Source: Struthidea cinerea (lineage: Eukaryota > Chordata > Aves > Passeriformes > Corcoracidae). Taken from it: DNA of 64,000 nucleotides. The notes beneath the pieces were generated by a model. It was not told where the DNA came from, ran no database searches, and saw only the letters and a program-made list of their open reading frames with translations. Below are positions 1 through 13,800 of this stretch, one piece after another (within the stretch, counting starts at the first letter, position 1; the number at the start of each line of letters is the position of its first letter). Position numbers and translations under genes: made by a program. The DNA lies in NCBI GenBank assembly GCA_013397865.1, contig VZTI01005061.1, positions 661,032-725,031 on the forward strand, given 5' to 3'.

Positions 1-3000
1 ATCTGCAGCCACCAGCAAGCCATCAGCAATTAGGAAGGGCCTGTGATGTATAATTCACACCCTGCTATTCTGAGTTTGCACAGGGGCCTGTGAAGTTCAC
101 AGGGTGATGGATTGAAGAGCGTTAGATGTTTCAATGATGAAATACTGTGAAAAGTAATTTGGAGGCAATAATGAAAGTGCCTGCAGAAGTTTACAGAGAC
201 GAATTTTCGCTCATCAAGGTTATTTGGGTTTCTCTTTTTTCTTCAATAGTACTAAGAATAAATTAAATTTTTTAAAATATAAGTATGACTGCTGATTGGC
301 CTGACAAAAACAAACGTATCCAATTTATAGTAAAAAAAGCACATCAAATTATGTTTATTCAACTAATTCACTCCCAGTCCTCCGTACTCTGGAGTAACCT
401 TGACAAGAAAAATTGAGTATTCTCTGAACAAAACTTTTCTTTTGTGAAGACTTGCTTTTACAGAGCTGCTTTTCTCCTGTAAAGACTTTGTGAAATTTCA
501 GCTGATGAACTGCTTTGTCATGTAGTTAACATGCAAAGTGGTTTTAAGAACACTGAGTTTATATAACATTTGAAGAGGTTCTTGTTAAAATCATCCTACC
601 TTTTTGCTTCCTCCCTAGATGATAATGACTGAAAAGCAAAAATTAGTTAAACTTTTTATTCTGTCATGCAGTGAACTTTGCAAAACTATTTGAAGCTCTC
701 TTACAGAAGCTATAAAACAGAGCCACAGTTTTGGATGGGGATGGATTAACTTCTCTTGTCTTACACTATATTTATATCCCTCAACAAAAATGCTGCTAAT
801 TTGTGCATCTGCTCCTACTGGTGTATATATAATTTTGACACTGGATAAATAATGAAGAAGAGACAAAAGCTGAAACCAATTAGTGCAGAAGAGCTCTCAA
901 GTGGTCTGGCATCCTGCAACTCAAGTTAGTACATTGCTAACTTGAGTCTATGTCCTCCAGTAAATGAAAGTCATAGTGTAGTTTTTAAACTTTCTCTTTT
1001 TTATTAACTTTGCTTTATGTTAAGTGGTGAAAGAGTTGGGGAGAGGTTGGTACTGACTGTGCAGTCTGCACAATTCCGTATGTGGAGTTTTTATAAGAAA
1101 CCAAACTAAGAACAGGTCACTTCAGAAACAGAACTAACAGAAATGAGGAGCACCAAAGGAGGACTGCACAAAAGAGCAAAGGAGGCAAGAGACCAAAAGA
1201 TTAAATTTATTTCATCACACACATCCCATTGGCATGGCATTGCCCTTGTGGAATGGTAGAAGTGCTCTTTTTAGAAAACTGAGGTTTTTCTGTGCCCATT
1301 TGTGTTTTTGTTACAAAGCCCAGGAAGGATGAGCACAATTTTAAATGGTGGCAATAAGGATTTGTAAAACTGTGTCGATTCTGGGGACTCAAAAGTTTGC
1401 AGATAGCTTTCAGAGATTGGGAAGTGCCTGTGTGATGCTGTTTTAAAAGCAACCAAAATATAGGAATATAAGTGTTACCTTCCTTGATACCATGACCAAC
1501 AGAGATCTTTGTGGGTGCTGTATGTGATTTTGGCAAATATCTGAGGCTCTCGAAGGCACTGAGAAAATCTAAGGAAGCTCTTGACCAGTGACCATGTCCC
1601 TATTTTGAATCAACCCCCTAAACTGATGCCTTAAATATATAGGAGGGTCATCAACATCCAAAATCAACTTCCTCATCTCCAGTTCTACAGAACCAACCCC
1701 CAAGATGAAAAACCTGGTGTGGTGACTACTTATAAAACTTGGATCTGTGTGACTATCAGCAAAATATTCTCTCCTAGCCTCTTGTTGCAGAGAACTGCCC
1801 AGTAAGTGGCGTGGAGAAGGCTGGGTGACCAGGGCTTTTTTCAGTTGTAAGATGAGCTGTAAATGCCTGTTTGTCCCTATCAGTAGCTGTGCAGAGCATC
1901 TGGAAGCACAACTTGCCCTCTCACATGAAAACGAAGGTGTATGTAGGAAGCAGTGGGGAATTTTCCCAGCAGAGTTACAGTAGTGACAGTTTGATCCACC
2001 ATGTCAGCTCATTGTTTTGGGGTTTTTGGACCGTGGCGGTTTGGGTAGGTTTTTTAATTTAAGCATGATTCCTTGCGGAGTGTGATCATACACTGGCTCC
2101 ATTCCTGCTCACTGAGGGGAATGTTGCTAGTAGAAGGTTACTAGGACAACCCTCCTTCTTCTCACAGCTACTTAATTTCTGTTATCTCCAAGGCCTGGCA
2201 GACCCATACATCCGTGCTGAATGAGGCAGCAATTCAGAGAGCGGCTTTGTGACACCCTGGACCATGAAGGAACAGAGAGAACCTATGTCACACAGCTGAT
2301 GGGATACTAGTGGGGAGGAGAGGTAGGCAAAAAATATGGGAAAGACAAAAAATACTTGGAAAGAAAGGAGCAAATTTGCCAATTGTTAGCATGTCTGGAG
2401 GGAAAGAGAAGGGAGATTGGAAACCAGATGCAAGCAGGTGTAGACAGTGGACAGTGATGGGCCGCAGCAGTGCTGGTGGAGAGCCTCCATTCCCGGGAGC
2501 ATGCACACCAATGCACCGCTGCTTTGTGCCTTGGCTGTTGCCAAAGAATGAGCTAATAAGAATCAATTTGTAGAACAAAACAAACAAAACTTTGGCTTCT
2601 GCTCAGGGGAACTTGAGCAATTGCAGTTACAGATCAGGCTTCAACAAATGCCAAGAGCTGATCCATAAAAGTATAATTATTCTGTTTCATTTGGAACCTT
2701 TTGTTCTGGATTGCATTCAAAACTACTGTAAGCCCCTTTGTGAGATTCATTTCCTTTCCAGGCAAGAGAAAAAGAGGCCTTTTCATTTAATAGTTCTACT
2801 TTGTTTCAATTAAAAATGAGAAAAAACTCACATTCTTGCCTTTCTTCGCTAAGGTTCTCCCCTTCTGCAGAATAGTGGCCAGCAGGTCACAGTTTAGGGT
2901 AACACGTCTCATGTAGAGACATAATTGTTAGAGAGTGTAAATTGTAAGTGATAGTCTGTTTTTAATATCCAGTACTCTTTGTAATTTTCAGCTGAAAACT

Positions 3001-3298
3001 GAATAAAATTTTGTTATTGAAATTGGAAGTGTTTACAAATTTCTTGCAAAGCCCAGGAACACTGAAATTGCCTGCTGAGCTGCTTTTCCTTGGTAGTATG
3101 TAATGGGGGAAGGAGTAAATTGAAAATGGTATCTTGTCTGTAAACTTAAAAACTGCGATGGATGGTGAGTTCTTTAATTTGATGTGGTAGTGAAGCTGAT
3201 CAGAGTTCACAAATGCCTGGCTCCCGTTGCAGAAATGTCCTGATGACTACGTCTTGAAGGCTCTGAGGAGTTGTGCTGAAGGAACAAGCAGGGAGTGT

Positions 3299-3313
3299 GC
3301 ACACACACACACA
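3299..3313. repeat. Short CA microsatellite
   Basis: About seven CA units follow GGGAGTGTG. It is short, so probably only weakly variable. Confidence 0.85.
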
Positions 3314-6300
3314 TTCTGTGCTGGGCACTTCTCATGGGCACTGGCTGTATCCGCAGGGGGAGCGAGAGGGGCAGTTCTACTGGGCTGCCATGCCAAAGGG
3401 GCATCTTTCTGTTCCTCTCTAAAATGGAAACACAGAGAATTAATTAATTCAGTTGACATTCCATGTGGCAGAAAGTACAACGTAGGGGTAGTGAAGACCT
3501 GAAGCGGCACAAGTGATGAGGCACACCACGCTCATCAGGAGTGTAGAGGCTCGACCCACGTGCCAGGGTAGGTTATCTGGATTTGGTTTCCCCATGTACC
3601 AGAGGGCGTTTGAGGCCACATCTCCTAGGAGAGGCCACAAATGAAGGAGGCATCCTCATTCTCTTTTGTTAACTCTGTTTCATTTTTTCATATAAAAGAA
3701 TCAAACCCCGGAGCAGCGGCTTGAATCCCACTGTCCCATGTCACAGCGTGCACCATAATCAGCAGGGCAGAGCAGAGCACTTGCTGTCTCTGCCTCTAAT
3801 TACGCTGAGTATTTTATATGTAATGAGCAGCTGCAGCATGAGATCCTGAGGGCACCCCTGTTCCCAATCCAAAATAGCCAGTTGTCCAGTTCAGGCTGGA
3901 TTCAGACAGAGGAAAAATTAGATCTATGTTTTCTCACATCTTGGGTTAAGGGTCTTAGAAGATGGTTTCCTTGCTTTCTGTTTCACTCCATTTACTTATA
4001 AATAGCAGGCTTTTGCCAAATACTATGGAATCAAGAATACAAATTTCTGTGTACATTTCTGTGCCTTAAAGTTGTGCCAGTATTTTGTGTCAGGCCGGTG
4101 GTACTTTAGCTGGCAGGAATTTTGACTCCCAGGTAAGATTTGGCTACAGTCATGTAGATGGCAGCACGGATGTGGGAAGGATTCTCTTAAATGCTGGACA
4201 CATATTGTTTCTTACTGTAGCTGCTGACTTAGTCTGAGCCCTGTCTGTATTTTTTAATTCAAACAAACAAATAACAACCAAAGAAATAAATTAAACAAAA
4301 GTCAGGTATTCCTGTAAGATGCTGTCACAAGGCTCAAATGGAAGTGAAAAATTACTTGCCAGGGTTTCTAGCCCCGGTGGTCTTAGATTAACCACAGCAT
4401 GGCCTAAGTAGCCCGAAGATGCAGAGGCCAAGGGGATCCTGGGGATGATTTTCTTTTGCCTTTGACTGCTGTTAACTTCTTTTCTGGTTCTGTTTACAAG
4501 GATTCTGGTGACTGGATGTTGCCAGCAGGATTTTTTTTCAGTTGCATAAGGATTGAGAAAACAGTGTCTGTCTGACTCTTCCACAGTGAATGGCTTTCAA
4601 GTTAAGCCATGGCTGCAGTTATTGTGCTCTAGCTGTGACACTATAAATAAAGTTATTAACAGCAATATGTAAATGGGTTTCTATTTCTGTTCCCCGTATT
4701 GTTCGCAAAATCTAGGGCAGTTATTCAGTAAGAATCATCTGCTATTTAGCACTGAGCCTACCAGCATTTGATGATGTGTGGGCTGCTGCACTTTCCCCCC
4801 CGCCTTTCTTTCTTTCTTTGCAGTGGCTATTAGAATCCAGCACTTTTGCAAGTTTGTTTATTGTGGTATATAAGAAATAGAGTAGCTGTGCTAAGCATTT
4901 TCAGGCTTTTGGAGAGTGGCTTGGTGCATAAGAATAGGGAATCACCTCCTGGTATCTGAACTAGAAGAGCATTAAACCCAGCCATACAAACACCAAATAC
5001 CACAGCTGGCATTTGCCTTAGTGAGCATTTGCAGATTCCAGATTGCTCAAAGATCTTTACGGTTTGTGTTCTGTTTGCATGCTCCGTTTCCTCTCCACTG
5101 CTGCAGATCTGCCTGACAGCCCCAGGCCCTGTTCACGCTGGAAACTTGTACCACATCAATTCATGCACTTACAGCACAGACCCCCAGGGAAAACACGGAC
5201 GTGTTGTTTTAGAAACCCTTTACTACAGCCATGGCTACTCCAGTCTGGGAGAGCAAATCATTCTGATCCAAGGTATCTGTTAGAAACCTGAATGTATCTG
5301 TGCTAGGGACAGGATCTGTGTGGCTGTTAACACGGATACTCTAAGAGACATTTCACTTGAGGCAGTTTGTTCAAACTTCTTCCTTCTCTGCAAGTGAATT
5401 CAGCTCTGGATTCCCCAGATCCCCAGCAGGGAAAGTCCCAACCTGTTTGTCCTGTGACTCGTTAGCCACAATTTTATTGCCAGCCATGCTAGCCTTCAGA
5501 TGGGCGTGTGTCCTCCCCAGCACTTAAATTCCATTTCATGCAGCTTTGTGAAAACCAAAATTGCTGCTACTGCAGGGGCATAGAAAGTAAACAGAAATTA
5601 GCTAGACCGGTTTTATATAGGTGTAGAAAGATCTGAAACAGCAACTTCCCTCTTATTTTTATGCTATGAGACACATTACCATATTATATGTTTTAAGTGG
5701 TCTCCAAGGTGGCTTTCTATGCTATAGAAAAGATCTGGTCAGACTCTATTGATTTTATTGATATTAGTTCACTGGTAAACTAATAGCTGTTTGCAGGAAC
5801 TACATTTGGAGATAATATTTTGTGAATATTGAGAATAGCAAGCAAATGGCTTAGTGAAATATCTTAATGCATTAACACAGAAATTAAATTTTCCAATGGA
5901 AAATGCAAGAGAAAAGCCATTTCTTTATATGCAGATCTATTATTCTGGTGGTGGCAATTACAGTAATTCTCTTGAAATCAAGTTAAAATTATATGTCTGC
6001 TTCATTATGAGAAGAAACCACTGATTGTAAAAAACAGGGGAGATTTAGGGGAAAGTTAGAGAGACTTACATATGCAGAGAGCAGACCTGACATTACCATG
6101 TTCCCACTCTAGCATGTCAGGAGTAGGGTTTGTGTGGATGTTTCCTGGACTTAGGAGGCCAGGATTCACATTCCTCCTGCTTTGTCAGAGTTTTCCCATG
6201 ACACCGTGAGCACCTTTATGTATTTTATCCATATATCATACTTCTGTCTCTAGAAAAAAATGTGATGTTGCTTTTCTAGCATCAATGACATTTTAACAGT

Positions 6301-8926
6301 TGCTTAATGTCACTGCTTACAATCTATGAAATCATGGAAATATGCCAAATATTTGGAATATGAGATATGTTAGGGGCTGAAGAGGTGCATGGAATTTCAT
6401 GTTCCCTGTTCAAGGACCATCTTTGCATAGAGATCCTTACGTAGTGAGTTCACCTGAACTGCCTTCTGAGGGGGAGTGGTTTTGCTGCTGATACTGATTG
6501 TACAGAATTTCATTCTATTTACCTTGTTTCTCCATGGAAGATGGAGTTTTCTGTGTCACCAAAGGGAACCAAAGATAGGTATCAACCCAAATGGCACTGG
6601 TCAATTCAGATGTGATGGTAGGTCACATCTTAAAAACAAAAAAAAACCCTTAATGTTAAATTATAGTCCTTGTAAAGTTGGGAGACTTTACTTGTGAGTT
6701 GAGGGTATCTATTCATTACTGCTTCTTATCAGGTAAGGAAAATTAATGTAGTGTACAACAACCAGATAACGAGTTCAGTTTCCTGCAGGATTTTTTCCTT
6801 TTCATTTGATTCTGACATTGCAACCTATCTCCCTTGTCATTGAAAACATGATGTGGTTTATTATTATTATCGGGTTTGTTTGTTAATCAAATAACATCGA
6901 TCCCTCAATTAATGAGCTAGCTGCACCATTTTCTTTGGACAACCATTTCGACTTTCAAAATAACTGACAAAGAATTATGTCTTCATTTTACAGTTCCTCT
7001 GCACTGAAGTTCATTGGTGTTTCTCAGAAAAGTGACCATTTTAAAGTGTGCACAGTTAAATGTGTCTAAATGTTCTGGGGCCATTTCTCTTTACGGTTTC
7101 ATCAGTGTAATTTCAGTGTAATTTTAAAAACACAACTGCTCAACTATATTTAAAAGTATAGAAGTGAGGGGGCAGCGAGTCCACTCATGCTGACTGTTCC
7201 AAAAAGGGCAGGAAGACTGATGTTCGTGTTCTTCAGCACTCAGTTTTCCCACCAAATGGCCACTTTGTATTATTGATCTAACAAGCTACCAGTGGCAATT
7301 GTGTACACAGATCATCACCTCACTTGTCCGTTCTCAGCTGGTCTGCTGGGAGTCTGTGTATTTTGCTACCTACCCACTTTGGGATAGGCACAATAGATCC
7401 TTAATGTTTTAAATTATGACATTTATATAGTAATGTAATGTTTTCATTATGTAGTGCCTTTCCAGAGGGAAAACCCTGACTTGCTGAAATGACAAAGTAA
7501 ATAAATCCCAAAAGGACAGGACAGTGGGAAAGATAGTGGAAAGAGCAAAGAAGTAAGGGCAGATTGAAGTGACGGCTGCATGCAGAATTACTGCAGCTTT
7601 TTGGTTAGGGAGTACAACAGCATCATTGCTTGCCTGAATATCCATGATACCAGAGAAGAACAGACTGAAGACAGTTCTCACAGCTATGAAGAGCTCATTC
7701 TTTCTTCATCAAATACAAAGACCTGAGCAATATATAACAGAAAGCATCACAAACCTGATTAGAGGCAATTTCATCTCTGTACCATGTGCCTGAGCTAGGA
7801 TATACATGTGGAACTGTTAACTGTGACAAAATTTATTACTCTCTTGCCTTCCCCGACAACCGATTGATTGCTGGCACACAGCCTCTTTGCAACACGTTGT
7901 CTTTTGCTTTAATGCTTAAATTTTTAGTTGTTTCTTTGTTCTACCATGCTGCTTCTATAGCTTCAGTCAATTTTGCAAGGCATTGTCTCAAAGAGAAGGC
8001 AGGAAGGAATAGTGCCTTCCTGCCCTGAACAGAACTACAACTGTGTTGGTCCCTTTTTTCAGAATTCTCTTAGCTCTGTTGTCCTACTTACTGGTTTACA
8101 GCAGGATTTGATATCAGAGATTGCTCTAATCCCAGAAAACAGACTGCAGGAATGCTCACAGAGAAAAGTACACCTGAAGTTTGAAAACCAGAATATGGCT
8201 TTTCCTTTCTCTTTTACATGCAGTTCTGGATTTCAGGCTGTCTTGTGGAACAAAAATGAATCTGAGATTTATATTGGTGTGGGCTGGATTCAGGTCCAGT
8301 TTGGACAGACCTGCCAGCTCTTTTGTACTGGTCAGGCAGACCTGGGTGGGTTTGGGCTTGCTCGGAGCCACAGCAAAGGCACAAGTTCAGGGTCAGCACT
8401 ACGCATGGTTCCTTCCTGCAAAAGGCACCATCCTTCAGCTTTGCCCTCTTCAACTTCCTTGCAGATGGGATGGATTTGGCATCTTTTGCATTTACATGGC
8501 TTTTTCCCCTGACCAGAACAACTGGGAAAAAATTGGCATTCCCATCAGTCCCTTAGATACATTAAAAACATCTAAATTTCCTCCTTCTTACTAACACAAA
8601 GTCTTATTTAGGATGGTTGGATTTCTTTTTCAGGTTTGACAGATAGCAGCATCTAATTCAGCTGGCAACGATTGAGGAATAAAATTCCTTTCACTCATCT
8701 CAAAGCCATCTATAATATGTCACATCTATAGTTTGTCTGGTAGCCACTTCATATCTATTTTTATTTGGTTTTGCCTTCCTCAAGTAGTTTTTCTTCCCAA
8801 AAGCCTATTTATTACTCCTGTTTCCATTGAAAAATCAATCTGGTTAAATATAGTCTGCTGAAATAGGAAAATCTTGTAACTCCAAATGTTTAGAAGGAGA
8901 GGATAGCAAGTTTTTCATTTTTAAAG

Positions 8927-8941
8927 AAAAAAAAAAAAAAA
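8927..8941. repeat. A15 homopolymer tract
   Basis: Fifteen consecutive A's follow TTTTTAAAG. No retroposed gene or LINE body is recognisable immediately upstream on the + strand, so it is treated as a simple tract and not as a poly(A) tail. Confidence 0.85.
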
Positions 8942-10694
8942 GAGTACTGGTGTTGCCTAGCTATAGCTAAGTTCCAGTAACTGAGGATGCTACTCATGCT
9001 TGTAAAGTGCAGACCTAGGGAGGTCATGGAAAAACTTTTCTTTCAACGACTGGTGCATTTTTCCCCTTCTGGTTAGTGATTTCAGGATCAAAATTTCTTC
9101 TCATTTCCTGTGCAGGCAGTGAGGGACAGACTGCAGGCACTGAGGTGAGGAGCACTGCCCATGACGGACGGTATGGTGCCATTTTACTCAGCAGCTCCTG
9201 AGCAGCAGCAGGGCCAGACCCTTTCCATGGGGCATTCCCAGCACTGCTAATGCAGTGCTGCAGCCACAAATGTGGAGTGTTTGTGCTGGAGATGTGCATC
9301 TCCCAGATGAGCCCCTCGGGCAGGTCTGACCTCCAGTAACACTCACCTGAGAGCAAACACAGGAAAATCAAGCCAAAGCAGGGCTCTGCAGTTTGTGTCT
9401 TTGCAATGAGCCTGGCTGTCGTCATGCAGTGGCTGTGGCTGGCAGTTTGCACGTTGCCACCAGTGTCTCCCAGAGCCATCTGGTCTCCTGCTCCTTTGTT
9501 GGTTTTTGCTGTCACCAGATTCACTTATTATGGCCTTGCAGAGTGAACTTTTCAAATATGGCATGTGGGTTTGGTTTACATTTGTGGCAGCTTTGGAAGA
9601 GGGATGGGAGGGAGGCTTTCTGCCTTTTGTTTTAAAGAAAAAGGTAAAAAGTCTCACAGTTTTCCAGGGTTTTGGTTTTGTAGGGTTTTTGTGTGTATTT
9701 CCTCCTGTTTTGTGTTGTTCTCTCTCTCTCGCCAGTACTCCTTTGCTTATCACAACATTTGCGTACATATGTGCCTTCTCACCCTCTTGAGCAGGTGGGA
9801 GCCAGCATGACTGATCTCAGGATGGAACACTGTCATGGTGCAGGATGGAGTCCTGCTTCCCAAGGGGGAGCTGTGCCAGCTGATGTGTCACAGCAGTGCT
9901 AGGGCTCATTTGAAACAATAGGTGATTTCTAATACCAAACGGATCTTCTCCGAAATGACCATATAAGTTTAGGATAGAGTGTGTATCTTTTTACTGTTGT
10001 GTTTGCTTTTTTCCCATGACTGTAGGAAAAGGAAAAATTTTAACCTCTGCTCTGTCTGATGTCCTGCTGTTCTGGAGAACATTTTTTGCATCGCTAAGCC
10101 TGTGTCTTTAGCCTGTCACATAGACATCCCTAGAGAGCAAGGCTGACGTGCTGTTGAGACCTGAGATAGTGTCTAGAAGTAGCTTGCTGGAGCAGTCACT
10201 GGGCTGTCACCCAGCACAATGATCCGTGTGGGCCACTTCACCCTCCCTAGGTGGGCTTTGCTGCCCCTGCTCACATTTGTGCTGCTTTTCCCAGACATGC
10301 TGCCGCCTGACCATGGTCACTGTGGCACTGCTGTGAACTTGTTCTCAGCTTGTTTTGGTTTGTCCTTCTGTTGTCGCTGCTATCAAATTCAGCAGGGAAA
10401 GAGCACGATGAGATGTTCTCAGTATTTCTGGAAGCTGGAATCCAATTTTGTGCACAGGCTGAGTAGAAGAGAGAGTACACAGAGGATCTCCATGCCATCC
10501 CATCCCCAAGCAGCTATAACTATGAAGGAGAGATTGGATGTATCTTGATGTCTTGTCTATTCTAGAAACTTCTGGATGAACTTAATACTATGTTTATGCC
10601 ACTGAAGCTGGAAAATAATTCTGTGCTTACATTGCTGGAGGGGAGCTGGCTATTAAACAGGCGTCCAAGTGCAAAAATCTACTCATTTGCCAAA

Positions 10695-10843
10695 ATGGTG
10701 AAGAGATGCTCCCACCTTGGAGATACTCAAAAGACATCTGAACATGGTCTTGGTTAACCATCTCTAGGTGGCCCTGCTTGAGCAGAGGGTTAGACAAGAT
10801 GACCTCCGGAGGTCCCTTCCAACTTCAACATTACTGTGGTTCT
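10695..10843 (+). mobile_element. CR1 LINE 3'-end fragment
   Basis: The sequence follows the conserved CR1 tail: TTGGAGATACTCAAAAGACAT, then CTAGGTGGCCCTGCTTGAGC, AGGGTTAGACAAGATGACCT and GGAGGTCCCTTCCAAC. The usual terminal short repeat is degraded to an ATTACTGTGGTTCT-like end. The order of these blocks puts the element on the + strand. As usual for CR1 it is strongly 5'-truncated, about 150 bp, with no coding capacity. Confidence 0.85.
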
Positions 10844-13800
10844 CTGAAAGCCTACTTTGGTGTTAAGAGCTTAACCCAGCCTTTCAAGTGAGAGTTTTGT
10901 CAGCTTCATCCCAGTCCGTCCCTCTTCTTTCTTCTTCCTTGTTCACAGTATGACTTAATGACACTCAACACCAATTGCAGTGGATGGTGGTGTAGCAGCC
11001 TGAGACACTGTCCTCACCCACTAGCCTAGTGAGCTCACCGACAAGGGCAGACTGTGTCTATAGCCAACAGCATCCTTGTTGCATCTCTGCTCATGAATGC
11101 TTTTGTCTAGTGAATAATGATTATTTTATTATGACATATTAACTCTTTCTTCTCTTGTAGGTAGTGCTCATTGTGGTAAAATACCACGGCTTTGGTTCAC
11201 ATCCAGTCAGATGCACTTTGCAGCTATTATAAGCCATTAAAGCTCACCGAGTCTGGGGTTTTGTTCTGTTTCCCATGCACTGCCTGTGGTGTTTGGTTTC
11301 CAGCAACACATGGTGTTTATATTCATGACTGGCATTACCGTTGTGATGGTGATAGGGTTTGTGTTTCTTGCCTTGCTTGATTTATGTTGTGGCTGGCGTG
11401 CATGGCGCGCACATGTCTTGAAATAGAACACGACTGGTTTTTTGTTTTTACATTAGAAGCACTGATGATTTAATTTAACATTTTGAATAATCCTGCATTT
11501 GCAGGGAAACCTGTGTCATGTCCCTCCTTTGATAACTGTATTAGCTTCAGACACATAAGTCTGCACTTCAAAATCATTCTCTGTAGATGTGTGGTTTTTA
11601 AATGTCTCATGTGGTTTCCTGCTTCCCACCTTGTCCTTAGCTCTTCTTATTCCTTATGTTCTTCTTTGCTTTCTGCCAAATGTCTCCCCTTCCTGCACAC
11701 TTGCAAAGAAAGTTCTCCTTTGCCATCTTTTGCCATTCCAAAGACCCTGTGATGCTTCTGCCTCAGGGTACATCAGTAGTGCAAGGATCACCTGACTTAC
11801 AGGAGATAGTTTTAAAGGACCTGCAGTGATAGGACTCCAGGTGCAGTGGGATGGTCCCGAGCTGGTCTCTGGGAAGTTGCACTCAGGCTTCTGCTGGTTC
11901 CAGAGCTGCTTGTCCAGGTGTATCTTAACTGTTGTGTGAATGCATTACAGAACAAAAAATGGGAAAGCTGAGCTCAGCAGGTTGGGAGTGTTCTCCTCTT
12001 GTCTCTGCCTCCTAGCTGTGCCTCCCTCCATTTCAGCTCAGTCTGCCTTTGCAGCTCTCTGAAGCACTGTGCAGAAAGCAGCCAGACTTCCCACTCATGG
12101 AGGCCTTGCAGTCCACTGTGTCCTGGTGGTTTTGGGAAGAGCCAAGCTCAGGCAGAGGCTGGTGTTCCCATGGCGGCAGCAGCAGCTGGAGCTGTGAGCC
12201 CAGCCTGCCCTGTGCTGCCCTTCAGAAAAGGTGGGATCAGCAGGAGCCAGCAGCTATGGGGGTGTTCTAGTCCATGTACTTGCCTTTTCTGTTCCCCTGC
12301 CTGGGGCTTGGGTGACAGCAGGCAGGTATCAGGCTGGTCCCTAAGCAGAGGGGAGGATGACAGGATCTGCCATCAGGCTCTTTTTCATCTTTTTTTCCTG
12401 TCGTTATCATGAGCCACCTAGGGCAACAGGCATAAAACTGAGTTTGCCTTGTACAGCTATGAAATCTTGAGCCAGTCCTTGCTGGAAATAGGAACTGAAA
12501 TAGGAGCTTAGGAAAGTATTCACCTCTACCCTAAAACACAATTTGTGGTACTTTTCAACCAAAATAAAACAGAAAGAATTTAAAAAGACTTATAAAATTA
12601 ATGATAACTCCTCTTTTCTTCTCTGTCTTTCCCAGAAATAAACCATTTTCTGTATTTTTTTGAGGTCATACCCTGGTTACTGCTGGACAAAACCCAATCA
12701 GATGGTAAATCTGAAGACAGTGATGGAGTGGAAAATATATCAAGAGCTCTGAAGCCATTACAACATTTTAATTACATGCTAAACTGGTTTTTCCACAAAG
12801 CAGTAGCCTCCCAGATGAAGGGACTGGGACTCAGGGCTGATAATAGTTGCTGATGCCCAGACTGCAGATTGTGTGGTCAATCCCTTCTAATCAGCATCAG
12901 CTAATAGTACTGCTAAACCACTGCCTTACTTGTCTCATGATATTTTATAGCTATAATAATTATTTCATCTGACCTTTTGTTGACCACTGTCATTTACCGC
13001 ACATTTTGGCACAAGGGAGGCCCATTACTGGCATTGTCCTCCCACCAGCAAGGAAATGGCATGACCTCTGAAGGCTGACAGATAATAGTTGGCTTGAGTT
13101 GGGCTCTTCATCACAATCACCAACACCGTGGCCCTTTAATAAAACCTCTTCATTGCTCAGGGTATTCTGACATGTAAGCCTGAAGCGTGGAGTGAGGAGC
13201 TAAGGGTAGTGGGAAGCTGTGCGTTTAATCTCTAAGGCTGCCAGTCTGGGTGAGATGCACTGGCAGGGTCTGGAGGTGCTTCAATCGTCTCACTGCCTGT
13301 GTGTTGTGGGTATAAGGACATAGATATAACAGGCTTTGTTTTCAAATAACAGCTCTGACTAAACACAGGATGAGGATCATGTGCTGTTCCCTGATGGCTA
13401 CTGTAAGAGAAACCTTTTTTCCTAGTCACTTCTGGATTGTTGGGTATTTTACAGGGAGCAGGCTGACTTCATGCGTTACAAGGGCTAACAACAAAAGGAA
13501 TAGAAGTTCCTGGGTCCCTGTTTCTCCCTTGCAGGACTGGGACTGAGAAACCTGGCCGGCGTCTCTGCTGCTGGAGCTGCAGTGCTAGCAGGGATGTGTG
13601 GAGGGGACAGATTAGGCAGAGGAGCAAAATGGGATTTAGTGGCTTTCAGAGTTCTTTGCTGAGAGCAGAGGACCGAGGCTTCAGGCTGGGTTCAGGTTCG
13701 CAAGGACTGTTTGCTCTGACTCTTGTGTCGTGTTCTTTCTCCAGCTGCCTGACACGACTGTGACTCTATCCTCTCAGTCTTCAGTTCCAACATATCTGTC

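Noticed and set aside
7973..8512. 179-codon open frame on the plus strand
   Set aside because: It overlaps other open frames in two other phases on both strands and resembles no family; it sits inside intron sequence far from any exon.
8881..8960. A15 tract as the tail of a processed pseudogene
   Set aside because: The upstream sequence shows no recognisable gene and no target-site duplication.
9024..9768. Pair of minus-strand open frames of 166 and 141 codons
   Set aside because: They overlap each other in different frames, and plus-strand frames also overlap them, in a moderately GC-rich stretch. No protein-like motif.
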